DNA of 64,000 nucleotides from Argentina anserina (Eukaryota > Streptophyta > Magnoliopsida > Rosales > Rosaceae), in the NCBI RefSeq assembly GCF_933775445.1, contig NC_065875.1, positions 23,807,555-23,871,554 on the forward strand, read 5' to 3'. The translations under genes were made by a program, and so were the position numbers. The notes beneath the pieces were generated by a model. The model did not search any database, had not been told where the DNA came from, and saw only the letters and a list, made by a program, of their open reading frames with translations. Below, one piece after another: positions 47,068 through 59,679 of the stretch (within the stretch, counting starts at the first letter, position 1; each line of letters starts with the position of its first letter).

Positions 47068-49079
47068 CCTATCTTCCGTTACCTCAAACTTCCTCCATCA
47101 GACAATTTGTCGCATGTCCTAACAATAATAGTCGCATGTGAGCTACTCCAAATATAATTATCCTCCCGAACATAATGATGTTTTCAGCATGGAGGCGTCG
47201 ACGCCCTCTTTTGTCTAGTTCACCACTCTCTTGCGATTTGACATACTATCCTCACGTCACGAGTTAGCTCCTACCACTGAGCGTGGTCAAAACTCTCAAC
47301 ATCTAACATGAGTCAAATCAATGATTAACACATGCCTACTACTTACATTACACATAGTGGTTTTCAAATAAACATGCTTTATCACGACAATAACTTCATG
47401 ACTTCACCACAATGCATCGCTAGAATAACGAACCTACCATTCCTTCCAATCAACAAAATAATCTCATTTCAAGATCATCTTATTGTAACCATAAAAAGTT
47501 GTCGTGCATGATACTCACCCAAGTACCCTATTTGTATTGGTAACACGATAAGGAAATCTTAGCTCATCGAGTTCACAACCACCACAGCACACCACCTTGG
47601 ACTAAGAATTACTCTCCAAAAATTTCACCAGAGAATCGACTAATATACGCACAAGGCAGTAGAGAACCTCTACCGCCACCACAAGAGCGACACATCACGC
47701 ATCCCATCATACTCACCAAACTTACCGTCGAAAATTAATTACAACTTCTTGCTTCCATGAGTGGTATGCCACAATTTGGGGTTCAGACAAGAAGGTGATT
47801 ATCTCACATCGGTGGAACATGAAAATCAGGCGAACTTTACAGCGCGAAATCCAACACGACCACAACTGAGACATACTTTACCCCCTGGTTCATACATGCC
47901 TCAAATGCAAGACATATGGTCCACACAAATGCCCCCGTGCATCATCTAAGATATTGGTTCCTCCCACCGTTGCAGTACTAATAAATTTAGAAATTACTTC
48001 AACGGAACCCGATATTAGGTACACCATCCCCTCAAAACTAATCCAAAATGATCGCTATACCACCACTCTAAACAGTTGTTTCTTTACTTTCATTAAGAAC
48101 TCTCCTGGCCAACGCATTCGGCCAAAATAATTTCTCTGCAAGCAGTAATATAATTGGGTACTCTTTATTGTAAAATTTATCCCTTGTTGAACACTTCAGT
48201 CAACTTCTCCTTATCCAACAATAAACAATCTGATGCATAGAGGAAAAGAACCTCTAAGTCTCCAACATTAACGCCACTTGTACTTGAAAAGAAAATTTGG
48301 TTCTCAACCATTTCTTTACCAGTTGGAAGGTGCTTGTCACGAAAAAGAAATTCGTTAAAACACCACTAAGCTAAGGTCATCTCATATCTTACCTTTAATA
48401 GAGTTACTTCACCGCCATTGCGTCTCGTTTGGACCTGTGGCATTGTGAAGTTCCAATCCTCAATACCAAAATGATTAAATCCTGAAAGACCAGCGTTCTC
48501 ATTTAAATGCTCATCTAGCAAATAATTAATTCATATCGCCACATTGAGATTTCTCCATCACCTTATATTTCTTGCTCAGCCAAGAACAATGTATAACATC
48601 AATTGTCTATAGCCGAACCAAAACAAGTTTGGAATGTCACATCGACAAAATGTGAATCTCAATTCAATAATTGTATTACCACTTTATGGACGTATCATAC
48701 GCCCTACCACTCTGATAGCAATAGCGTTAGAGATGCTAGTCACGAAAATTTTCGTTAACCACCTCCAACCTATGGTCTACACATCACTTACCTGAACGTA
48801 ATCTCTCAACCTTGTTAGGCTTCAACTTAGATTAGTTGCATAACTAAAATCTAGTCCTTAACATTTAAACACTGAACATCCCTCAATATAGGGTCAACGC
48901 TCTCTATCAAGACTCCTTGATAGTTCTCTGCCCTGATAGGAAACTATATACTCAAACCTGTTAGCATTCCAGTATTTGGATCGCATGTCAAACTCAGGGA
49001 GTATTGTAGCCTCTCTAAGCTGATCGCACCAGTCATTAAGTCTTTGAATTCATTTGTCTCATTCATACGTCGTCTTTGT

Positions 49080-49420
49080 TATAGGGGCTATAACACAGTA
49101 TCTCCTGAAACGTCTCACTTTTCTCTGATATCACAACGATGTATGTGATAGCTACTTCAGATCCACATACTCAACATATGCCATGACTCAAACTCTCATG
49201 ACATTATCCGCCTCGAGTCAAAGATACGAAACTCTGATTTCCTGGGTCTACGAATGAACCCACCATGTCAAACAATCAATCACCGTGTACTGCGTACTCA
49301 ACCAATCAATTCCTATGATCACATCATAGGTGTGATCCGGAATCACGATCAAATAAGCAGTGAACTCTCCACTTCCACTCACAATAGGACAAGCCTTTCA
49401 TTGTCTCCAATTCGAGGAAC
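49080..49420 (-). pseudogene. Protease/RT-start relic of the Gypsy element
   Basis: The minus strand reads ACPIVSGSGEFTAYLIVIPD, then GIDWLSTQY, and further on recognisable ADNVMRV and VEYVD segments broken by several stops. It matches the same region of the fragment at 26240-26560 but is more decayed. Confidence 0.75.
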
Positions 49421-49645
49421 ACTCCAAATGCGAAGTGACACATAAAGAGTTTCTCATAGATGTAGGAGTCAATCCTACCATCTCCTCTACCGAACTATCA
49501 CTAATAAGTGTCGATATCATCTTCTTCTCTCTCAGGGTACTCAATCATCTCAAAGTAGATTATGATGTCCTCGATCCAGTGGTCCACTACCATATGATCC
49601 AGGCCTCTATGAAATAAGACGTTGACAGACGATTAAAGTCCTTGA

Positions 49646-49828
49646 TCAACTTAACACATGACTATCGTCGTCTCTAACGACAGTAGCACGGTCAACCTGT
49701 TCTGCCCGTGGAGCAGCCTCCTCGTAAAGGTTCTCCACATTGCGGACTCGGCCTGCAACCCTACCTCGGCCGCGACCTATCGTCCGTCCTCGACCCTGTC
49801 CACGACCATTTTCCAAATTCATCACCAT
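49646..49828 (-). pseudogene. gag N-terminal remnant of the Gypsy element
   Basis: ATG at 49828, about 265 bp after the primer site, followed by a Gly/Arg repeat (GRGQGRGRTIGRGRGR). This is the usual start of gag in this kind of element. It stops after 60 codons and no capsid domain follows. Confidence 0.55.
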
Positions 49829-50092
49829 TCAACAATTAACACTCAGTCATACATGTGAAGTCTCGAATTCGACAAAATAGATCCAACCAATATCAATCAT
49901 AAAACTTCAGAAGAAGGTGAATCATCGGAATATCGTCACAATACTCTCTACAGGACCAAACCATAAGGTATGGCTCCTAACACTCTCGCGTACCCGGCGA
50001 CATATCAATACCGAGGAGCATGTGATGGGTGCCCGCCTGCAGTCGGATCATCGCTCCCGGATGATATTGATAATCACCAAATACACACTTAG

Positions 50093-50104
50093 GCTCTGAT
50101 ACCA
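50093..50104 (-). other. Primer binding site, initiator-Met tRNA type, perfect
   Basis: The minus strand reads TGGTATCAGAGC two bases after the 5' LTR end. This confirms element polarity and the LTR boundary at 50107. Confidence 0.95.
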
Positions 50105-50106
50105 AC

Positions 50107-53101
50107 TGTAACGACCCTAAAATTTCGAGCTTCAAAACTCAAAATCTTAGAATCGTTAAACACAAAAATAATCTCAATGAAATCGAAATCATTTTAATGT
50201 CGCAGCGGATCACATCTGAGTTTAAAATATAACTCAGTCAAGCCGATTATTACAAACCCAAATGATAACTCAACATATAACAAATGGAATTGTATAATCC
50301 TCACAACAACCTCACAAATAAAATCACACCAAATCTCACACACAATCCACGCTGGAACCTCACCACGACTGGATGCGATCGACTTCGAGTTTTCGGAGTC
50401 GTCACTCAATCACCACTACTCAGCACCTGCGGAAGTATTCCCTACACCATTGAAATTGGTGCACCGGGATTGCAACACAAACCCGGTAAGCTTTACAGCT
50501 CGTATGAGTAAAATATTAAGATAACTCAAGTCTCATAAAAGACACAACTCCACATCAACACAGTATAATGAAAAATCATGAGAAAACGAGCAACCCATCT
50601 GGTTACTCTAATACTTTCACAAAATGGTATCTAATGAGCGCTGGTACACATCCGTTACCCCTCACTTAGTATACCGCTGATGTTGGGCAACCACCCGCCA
50701 CCCAACATCCAAAACAAGCTGAGTACCCATGATCAGATAACCACCCGTTACCTCATGCAGTACTATGGCAGACAGACTAGAGCTCTAACTGTATCGTAAC
50801 TTTCGCCCGGCCAAAGGCTAGGTTCCGACTTGCCTCACATGTACAATAATCTCACATCATATTGTACCACACATCACGTCCGAAGACAAATCACAATATT
50901 TCACATTTTCCGTGATAAAATCATGTACAATAATCACTCATCATATTGTACGTTTTAAAACTTTCACAATATATCCATAATAAAAATCATAACAGTATAT
51001 TATATAGCAAACTATATATATTCGTATTTATTTACCATTTATACAATATATACATAGTCCACTATATCATATACATGTCATATTTCATAAACACCTGAAA
51101 AATTACGTACGATAATCTCACATCATATCGTACCATTAAAATCACACATGCACAATTTTTCTGTCACCGAAATGACTATTTTTAATGAATTAATAACAGT
51201 ATGTAATTTAATGAACTATATATATATATATGTATTTATTACCATTATACTATATATATACGTAGTCCACTAAGTTATATACATGTTGTAATTCATTAAA
51301 TAAACACACTTGCAAAAATGTTGAATCACCGCGAGGGTAGATTCGTAATTCAGTGAGATTTTACTCACCTTATCGACTTGAGCGTAAATCCTCAATTTCC
51401 GATGATAATCCCTTTCCTCGATTTAGCGATCACCTTAAAAGAATAAGAAAAGAATTTAGAATCGTTTCGTAAACCTTTAAATGCCAAAACAGTAATATAC
51501 GGTTACTGTTCAGCAATTTTGGTTTATACGAAGTTACTGTTCATGGTTCACTATTCACGGTTACTGTACAATACTCCATTAATACGTATTGCTGTACGTA
51601 TAAATATTATATACGTATTTCTGTACGTATAAATATTAAATACGTATTTCATGTACGTATAAATATTAAATACGTATTATCTGTACGTATAAATATTAAT
51701 ACGTATTTCTGTACGTATAAATATTAATACGTATTTCTGTACGTATAAATATTTAAATACGTATTTCTGTACGTATAAATATTTAAATACGTATTTCTGT
51801 ACGTATACGTACGATTTAATGTAAATACAAATTCAGTAAATAAAATTTACTAAATTACCCTTTTACAATTTACTTTTTACATTTACCGAAAGTAATTTAT
51901 AATTACATTTACCGAAGGTAAAATTTAATTACATTTACCGCAGTAAATAAAAATTACATTTACTTTTACCGTACACAGTAAATTACAAAAATACCCTTCT
52001 GTCAAAACTTGTCCCACCGCCGCACGTGGCGGCGCGTGTGGCACACGCGCCACCTCCGGCGGCCCGCGCGTGGGGCCCACGCGCCGAGGCTAACCGCGGC
52101 GCGTAGCACGCCACCGCTACCTCGAATCTCTCCTACTTTCTCCCCTCTCCTTCTCTCCGGCCTTAGGCCGCCCCTACACCACCCCATACTTCCACACGCG
52201 CCGCCTAAAGCGGCGGCGTTCATCAACCCCCGATCTCCTCAAATCCAACCAAAAAGTTCCAACAATCATCATCAACCATCACAACAATTACTCGAAGCTA
52301 TTCATTACCTCTATCGACGTTTTGGACCGTCGGATTCCCTCGATGAAGCTCCAAAAGTCGCCGTGAGACTCGGTTTCGGAGGAAGGGTGATCGATGGCGC
52401 CGCTGCTCGAGGTGAGTCCCCCGTGGGTAGGTTCGTGTCGCGGAGGAAAGGGCGAGGTCGTGGTGGTGGCGCCGAGCTCCTACGATGCCGGCCGCGTCGA
52501 ACTCGACGATCCCGAGGTCAAGCTTCGTCGGTGTTGCTCGATCCCCGCTCGGGGTGCGTCGCCGCTACTACCGATCGCTGCGTCGTGGTCACGCGGTCTC
52601 TGTGACACCGGCGGTGTCGAGCACGGAGGCGATTGGAGGGAAATCGCCGGCTTGGAAGGAGAGATAGGGGAGAGAGAGTCGCGAGGGAGGGAGAGAGAAA
52701 GGGAGAGCGGCGGGATGAGAGAGAGAGAGAGAGAAAGGGTTTCTGATTATGGAAACCCTAATTCCATAATTATCTATTTATACTAGTTTCCAAATCGGAA
52801 ACTAACTTCCGACGTTAATAACTTTTACCTCCGACGTCCGATTCGAACGCGTCACATACTCTCGAACTCGTATCGACGAGCTCTACAACTTTCGTGAAGA
52901 AAGTTTTCGCAACCGAGCGACGGAGTAAAAGTCGATAATTCAGTTCGGAAACGTAACGTTTTTCTTAATAAACGTTCCGAAAACGTTTCCGTTTTTTCGT
53001 TTCAAAACATCGCAAACAATAGTTTCATTTTATTTGAAATTCCAAAACTTAATAGAATTCAAAACAATTCACATATTGTTTTAAAATCTAGGGTTATTAC
53101 A
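50107..53101 (-). repeat. 5' LTR of the full-length Gypsy element
   Basis: Same sequence as the left LTR apart from one extra GA near 52725-52735. It supplies the promoter for this element. Confidence 0.95.
52775..52782 (-). promoter_or_regulatory. Putative LTR promoter TATA box
   Basis: The minus strand reads ACTAGTATAAATAGATA, followed by a GGGTTTCCAT and CT-rich leader. The equivalent position in the solo LTR at 12387 also has a TATA box, so the feature is conserved in the family. Confidence 0.6.
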
Positions 53102-53250
53102 TTATGGGTCAAAGAGGGGTAAAAAAGTAAAATATTTTATGACATGTGGTAACTTGCCATCATTTGGTCCTTATTTGTAAATTTTGGTCTTTATTTGCTC
53201 TATCAAATTAAATAGTGAGTTATTTGTAAACTAAATTTTTGTCTAGTACT

Positions 53251-53632
53251 TTTGAGTTATTTGCTTTCTAATAGCACGTTCAAACAACGCGCCCAGTTTG
53301 CACAGATTACCCCACGCGCAGTATTCTTCTTCTCTAACATGTGTTCTTCCTCTGTGTGCATCGCTACCGTGTGCACCTTTGTTGCATGTAGCACAATTCC
53401 GACTTACCTCGGCATAGATTCAAGTCCATTGAGTCATTACCTTTGAGTTATTTGCTTTCTAATAGCACGTTCAAACAACGCGCCCAGTTTGCACAGATTA
53501 CCCCACGCGCAGTATTCTTCTTCTCCAACATGTGTTCTTCCTTTGTGTGCATCGCTACCGTGTGCACCTTTGTTGCATGTAGCACAATTCCGACTTACCT
53601 CGGCATAGATTCAAGTCCATTGAGTCATTACC
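53251..53632. repeat. 191-bp tandem duplication
   Basis: Copies at 53251-53441 and 53442-53632 differ at only a couple of bases (CTCTAACATG against CTCCAACATG; TTCCTCTGTG against TTCCTTTGTG). Both are open for about 60 codons but show no protein motif. A recent local duplication. Confidence 0.95.
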
Positions 53633-55403
53633 TTAACTTATAGCAAACCTAAAGTCTGCACTAGTCAACAACAATCAATACAACGCCCGTAATCTTGATA
53701 TTTAGTTCTACTTATTCTCCAAGTGGTTTAAGTAAAAACCAGTCATCTTACAAAGAGGTGAAGAAAAATCCTAGCAGTTATCTGTCGCAGGTCTTATTCG
53801 AACTCATTTGCAAGTTTAGTCAGCACTTGCATTCAGTCGTTTGAGAAGAATGAACTACATGAGCACATTCAACAAGCAGAAGCAAGTTGTACCTGACTCA
53901 TAGGTACTGGCACGCTAATGCATACACAATCAAGAAACAAGGCAAACCGCAAGAATTCGTTGTCGCGTGTTGACTGTTCGCCGGAAGTGAAATTCTGAAC
54001 CGAACAAAACCTAACCAATTTTAGATTAAAACTCAAATATCAAAAAAACCATTGGGTGTTGTTATTCAGATTCAGAAAACTAGTTGGTGCATCCGTTCTG
54101 GACATCGAATAAAGCAATTGGTGTTGCAACACAAAATCTGATTGCAACTCTGAATTTCGTAAAACCCAAATATTAAATACCTTGATCTCCATCTCTCTGA
54201 GTTCTTGAAATCCAAGAATTGAGTTTCGGTATATCAAATATTAAATATCTTGATCTCCATCTCTCTGAGTTTTTGAAATCCAAGAATTGAGTTTTCGGTA
54301 TATTGGTGCGGTAATTAGATTCTAAACAACAATCATTAATTTTATGTTCTTTTCTTTTTATGCTTTGATTACTTGACCCAAACTGTCAATGCCTTGATTC
54401 GTAAAACCCCAATACACTTCAGTAATACGTTGCGGAGATTGTAGAGTCAAAGTCTCAGAAACTGATTATGAAATATTGGCGCTCTATCTTCTTCTGGAAT
54501 TAGTCGTGCTTCAGCCTTCAGGAAAACTCTCGTCCATATGAAGATCACTGGCTTCTGTGTAGCCGACCCAAATGGCACGCGCAATTTGATAATTAATCCA
54601 CCTGTACAAATCGACAGTGGAGATTTGTCAGTGGAGGAGCTCGCCGGTTAATACAATTCGTCTCTCTCCCCCTTTATATTCCTTAGCATGAATAGCCATT
54701 TTGACCCAAGCTTGTTGCCATGATTGACCACAATCCTTAATTAGAGATAGCTTGATCAGAGAGTACTTTTCAAAATTACATACCGATCTGTTTCTGAAAA
54801 TCATTTCCCCATTAACTATCTGACTCTGATAATCAGCAGCCGACCATGACTTTATTTGTCTAAGGGCGGCAAAATATAAAAATAAATAAAATTTAAACAT
54901 TAAAATTAGAGACAAATATTATTTCTTTGAAACATTTTCGAATAATACTTATCAAGCAAAGAGTTATAATATACAAGACACAAACACACCCGGGTATAGT
55001 TGAATAATTGCATAGGGTGGTTTATTTAGAGATATGGGTGGTTAATAAGAGATATAGGTGGAACTATTTAGATATTTTCTATTTATTTTGTAAGTTACTA
55101 TTATATCACTCCCTATTTTATAAGTACTAATCTTTTTAAATCTTATGAGGTTAAATAGTACATTTTTTTAGAATTGGCTAGCAAGCCCTCTTTTGGTTAT
55201 TAGAGTACAGATTCTACATCGAAAATCTTAGTAGAAAAAAATAGGATCAAACAATAGGTTGCGTTTGAATCTCTTAAACCCTATTTTTTTATTAGATTCT
55301 TTTATTCATTTGTAATTTAATAGCACATATGCCAAAAAAGAAATAACACAGTCCAAAAAAAGAAAAAAAGTTTGTTAGTCTTATAGATCTGCACGTTTTG
55401 GCA
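53633..55403. other. Intergenic; no recognised gene
   Basis: Includes a 68-bp direct duplication (54167-54234 and 54235-54302, containing CTTGATCTCCATCTCTCTGA). A 95-codon minus-strand frame at 54628-54915 has Trp-containing stretches (IKSWSAADYQ, CGQSWQQAWVKM), but I recognise no family. Confidence 0.5.
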
Positions 55404-55565
55404 TTCTATCACTTACCATAATATTCCTCATATTTTCTATGTTATTCTCTTAAACATTATCATTTTGACTTTTATTATTTTAACTTCTATCACTTACCAT
55501 AATATTCCTCATATTTTCTATGTTATTCTCTTAAACATTATCATTTTGACTTTTATTATTTTAAG
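55404..55565. repeat. 81-bp tandem duplication inside the LTR-like repeat
   Basis: TTCTATCACTTACCATAATA starts each copy (55404 and 55485). The inverted copy of this repeat at 62505-63091 has only one unit. Confidence 0.9.
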
Positions 55566-55698
55566 TATTTTTGGAAGCAAATGAGAGGATTATGGAGAAT
55601 ATTCAAAGCCAAGGTAGAAAATCTGTTTGTGCAGAACAATCAATTTCGACGGATCATAGCGGGCAGCACACACCGTGGAAAATTATGAATCATATATC

Positions 55699-56168
55699 TA
55701 GTGGCGGAGCCATGATTTGATCTTAGGTGGGTTCAAACATTTAGTACCGAATCATCGATCACAAGTTCAAAAATAAAATATACGAATATCATACTAATTT
55801 AACACTCTTATTCAATAACTTCAAAAGAATCCAAAAATCAGTTTAAGATAAAACATAAATGTTTCATATCTTAAAAATAAAATCTAATTCGAAACTAAAA
55901 AAAGATGAAAAAAATGCAACATAGAGTTATCCATCAAAACAACTCTTTTACTATGTCTAAACTTATTGATATGATTTTCAAGTATGGATTTGATGATAGT
56001 CCTATATGAATAAATGAGATTGGACTCATTTATAAGATATTAGGAGGTAATATTAATTACTCTATATATTTACTCTAGTTTATAAATAACCTATACAATA
56101 TATAGGATTGTGGAAACGTTTTGGGGTGGGTCCAGGCCCAAGAGAGCCTAAATGTAGCTCTGCCCCTT
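55699..56168. mobile_element. hAT-like non-autonomous element (MITE), TSD CATATATC
   Basis: Starts TAGTGGCGGAGCCA and ends TAGCTCTGCCCCTT, imperfect inverted ends, with the 8-bp CATATATC on both sides (55691-55698 and 56169-56176). The inverted copy of the host repeat at about 62830-62850 reads straight through this position with one CATATATC, an empty site. 470 bp, no coding capacity. Confidence 0.9.
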
Positions 56169-56495
56169 CATATATCGATGGAAAGCCTTATGAGTCTACT
56201 TTCCAGAATCATTGAAATCACATAAATATAATTTTCCTGTAGAAAGTTATGCACGATTTAGCGAGCAAATGTGTGTCTGGCCAATAATCACGTTGTGGAT
56301 TGAAAGTTATATTTCAAGACTCGGACCACTCCGAGCAACCCATGGATGAATTTTGAAGTATAATTCTGATATATAGAAGATTATAGAGTCAATTTATGAG
56401 TCAAGCAAGAGAAATCCTATAAGAAAACAAAGAAGACAACCCTAGTTTGTAACTCTATAAAAATGGGACTTCTTAATCTTTTCTCTTAATAACGG

Positions 56496-57340
56496 TATAA
56501 TAGTCTTTTCAATTAATCTTGTAAAAGATTGTCAACCGTAGTATAGAATAAACGGGGATCGTTCGATGCCAGAGACCGATGGTACTTTCACAGTGTAAGC
56601 TAAACAAAAAGAAAATATATATAATTAAACTAGGGCTTCATATAAAAAAATCACATTTGACATATGTAATTAGAAAAAAGTCAAGCAAGATTCGAAAATT
56701 ATAAAAAGTCATCTTTTAAAAACTCTTAGAGCCTTACCCTTAATGTTTAAACAATTTACAATGTGCCACTCAATTTTTGTTTTTATCTCTCTCTCTCTCC
56801 TCCTGGGTCGACCTCATCTTTTAAAAGCTCCACCCTACCTGATTTCGGCTCCACCGCATCACTGCATCGCTTCATCGCTTCTTGATCTTCTTGAAGTAGA
56901 TTTGCAAGATCTTCATTCTGGTCTCACCCCTGACCTCCGTGGCAACTCGGCGGCGGCAGCGAAAGCAGTTTGCTCGATGACACACGCCTGGGAGTCGACC
57001 TCGTCAATGGACAAGGTGTCATAGCTTCCAGATAGATGAGAGGGATTGGTGAGGGTATGGATTAGACGCTTGATGACAGCGTTATGGATGCACTTGGTCA
57101 GTGGCCAAAGGTTGCAATTAGCGGCGCCAAAGGTCGGCTTCCAATTCTATGACCTATGCTTAGGTGGGTCATGCAATTCGACCTCCACGGTGCTCTCGGC
57201 GTCAGACATTTCTAGAGCTTCGAAATTATCAAAAGGAAAATGGAAATGATATGATGATGATGATGACATGGGTGCCTAGAGCAATTTTCTGGGTGCCCAA
57301 TTAAAAATTATGTATAAATTGTTTTTCTTTCATGGTTGCA
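56496..57340. other. Unassigned; weak open frames only
   Basis: Plus-strand frames of 93 codons (56743-57024) and 67 codons (57046-57249) have no recognised domain. The region is less AT-rich than its surroundings, with a CT-rich stretch near 56790, so a decayed gene piece is possible. Confidence 0.35.
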
Positions 57341-57349
57341 CTACCTATC

Positions 57350-57840
57350 ATATTATTTGTCACAAAACACCCGTCACACCACATATCACACTAGCTGTCA
57401 CACTACCTATCACAGAACAATGTTTGTGTGATAGACAAATAACTAGTGTGATAGGTAGTGTGGGTGGGGATGTGACATCACATTAATGTCGATATTTGAA
57501 TCGTATGAGTTGATTTAAAAAGTTTAAGATCACATAACAGTAAATAAAGTTTTGTTATATCTAGTCATTCTTCTTCTTTTTCTTCTTCTTGTTAGAACAT
57601 TCACATAAAACAGTGTGACAACGAATGTGATAGATAGTGTGAAAAGGGGTACAATTAGTGTGATAGGTAATGTGACAGCGGGTGTGATAGGTAGTGTGAC
57701 AACGGGTGTGAAAGATCGTGTGATAACGGGTGTGACAGATAGTGTGACAACGAGCGTGACAGGTAGTGTGATAAGACGTGTGACAGTTAGGGTGATAAGT
57801 AGTGTGATAGATAGTGTGACAACAGTTATGACACGAGGTT
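57350..57840. repeat. Minisatellite of GTGTGATAGGTAGTGTGACA type with inverted leader
   Basis: 57610-57840 is an array of 18-24 bp degenerate units based on GTGTGATAGGTAGTGTGACA, open on the plus strand as a Val/Thr/Ser repeat that is surely not a gene. 57355-57425 holds the reverse complement (CACACTACCTATCACA), and 57430-57470 again the direct form. The whole could therefore fold back. Confidence 0.85.
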
Positions 57841-59679
57841 TGACATGCCCAGAGGAAATGTCTAAAAATGCAAAATAATGTTAAAATTCAAAAGAGATTG
57901 GTATAAGTATACTCAAGATGAAGAGAATAACTTGAGTTAGTGTTTTGAGCTCCGATTTCACCGGAATATCTTAGAGCACTACTATTGATGACGGCAACCC
58001 CTTGTGAGGGTTGCTGCGCCATGTACGGTGGTCGGTTCGGAGTGGGTATGATATCAAATGAACGAGGGGGTAGAGATATTTCCAAATGTACCAACCACGC
58101 TCAAATTTATCGTCGGACGGTAAGGTTATGGTCGAAATTCCAAGAAAAAGGAAAAAGAAGAAGATGATGAAGAAAAATAGTTGGAAAAAGGGAAAAATTA
58201 TCTGGAAAATATTTTAAATGTGACTTTTTTTATAATTTTGTTCTAAACTTGTTGACTATTCTAATTTTTAGTCAATTGAGATGACATTTTTACAATAGGG
58301 AAATAAATTGTGACATTTTTTCTAATTTATGATGGGAAATTGTACTATTTTATAATTTTTCCTAAAATACTATACTAAATATAGTAAAACTTCTATAAAT
58401 TAATAGGCTCGGAACTGAGGAATTTATTATGTTAGCGAGATATTAATTTATCAATGTATAATAAATTTTTCCTTTCACTTTTTTCGAAGAAAAAAAGTTT
58501 TACCTTTTATTTATGCACCAAATTGTTTAAAATATTATGTTGTTTGATTTATTTATATTATTTTATTGACAAAATTATTCAATGACATCCTCATAAAGGT
58601 ATATAAATTATGTCATTATTAATTTATATATTCGATGAAGTCTCTATGAATTCAAATTTCTATTATCTTATAAATTTAGCAAAATATTAATTTAACACGT
58701 TAGCCCCGAGTCGGGACCGACAAAAAATAATATTTTAGCGAGATTATTAATTAATCAGGTATCATGGTGAGTCGAACTTGGTCTTTCTCTATGCAAGTTG
58801 AAGCCAACTTTCACTAGGTTATCATTGCAATTACAACAACTCATGTAAAAAAATATTCTTAAAAACTATATATATCCATTAATTATTCAACCGTAGATTT
58901 AGTTAAAATAATCTCAACCGTAGATTTTTGTTAAATTTATAATTTTTGGACTTTAGCATATTTAATTTTATGACTTTGTATTTGGTAATTTGGTTGAAGT
59001 TGTATAAATTTTTGTATTTTTGTTGTTATTTGTTATTACTTATTTGGATTTGACCTTTAAATTTTCGGGTCATAAACATGTTGGTAGAGGTTCATTACCA
59101 ACTGTACCAACCCTACCAATTAATTGGTATACCAACTTTATTGGATGGTAAAAATAGTGGATTTGTTATACCAATTATATGTTGGTTGGTAGGTGGTATT
59201 GAGAAAATGATGTTGGTATACGGTATACCTACCAATCCACCCATATGTTCTACTGTACATCAATGAATTGGAGAGTTTTATGATTATAATGTAAATAAAA
59301 CAATAATAAACAATACAAACAAACTTGATAAAGATAAGATGGAGATGAGATTAGGGATTCAGTTGTCCCTTACTGAATACGTTTCAAAACATGTGTAAAT
59401 CATAGATTCCAAATATTAAATCAAGAACCGGTTCCAATTAAGAACAAACCGTAAAGGCACTACATAAATACTTATTACTTCCCACAACTACTAGAGCAAT
59501 ATGACACACCATTACTTGGCCATTAGAATAACCAATCCAGGGTATAACCGTTATTCCTTCAATGAATTACCCTAAGTAATTCAGTCAACCAAGTAATTCA
59601 GATAACGTTATCCCTAAGGAATAAACACAATAGAAGTTTGATCGAAACAAGTGTGCAAAACTAGTGTCGAAACGCCTAC
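57841..59679. other. AT-rich intergenic, no gene
   Basis: Contains a GTTAGCGAGATATTAATT-type motif twice in diverged form (about 58431 and 58734) and a GGTATACCAA/TTGGTAT-rich palindromic stretch at 59080-59245. These may be remains of small DNA elements, but ends were not found. Confidence 0.45.

Larger units (their letters stand above)
43510..53101 (-). mobile_element. Full-length Ty3/Gypsy family 1 retrotransposon, young LTRs, decayed interior, TSD TTATG
   Basis: LTRs at 43510-46502 (2993 bp) and 50107-53101 (2995 bp) look the same throughout; the only difference I found is one GA unit in a short microsatellite. TTATG flanks both sides (43505-43509 and 53102-53106). The primer site GCTCTGATACCA (50093-50104) adjoins the right LTR, and a polypurine tract (minus AAGGGGGATAGAT, about 46503-46515) adjoins the left LTR, so transcription is on the minus strand. 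The interior is only 3.6 kb and has decayed gag, protease and integrase pieces. It therefore cannot encode its own enzymes. The integrase-end sequence resembles chromovirus (Tekay/Del-like) elements; that clade call is an inference. Confidence 0.95.
55404..56495 (+). repeat. LTR-like dispersed repeat, copy 1 (interrupted by a MITE)
   Basis: Shares scattered long matches with 62505-63091 in inverted orientation, for example GGATCATAGCGGGC, AGTTATGCA, TTGTGGATTGAAAGTTATAT and TTTGTAACTCTATAAAAA. The last contains a TATA-type motif near 56456-56462, which suggests an LTR U3/R region of an unidentified retroelement. 55699-56168 is a later insertion. Confidence 0.65.
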
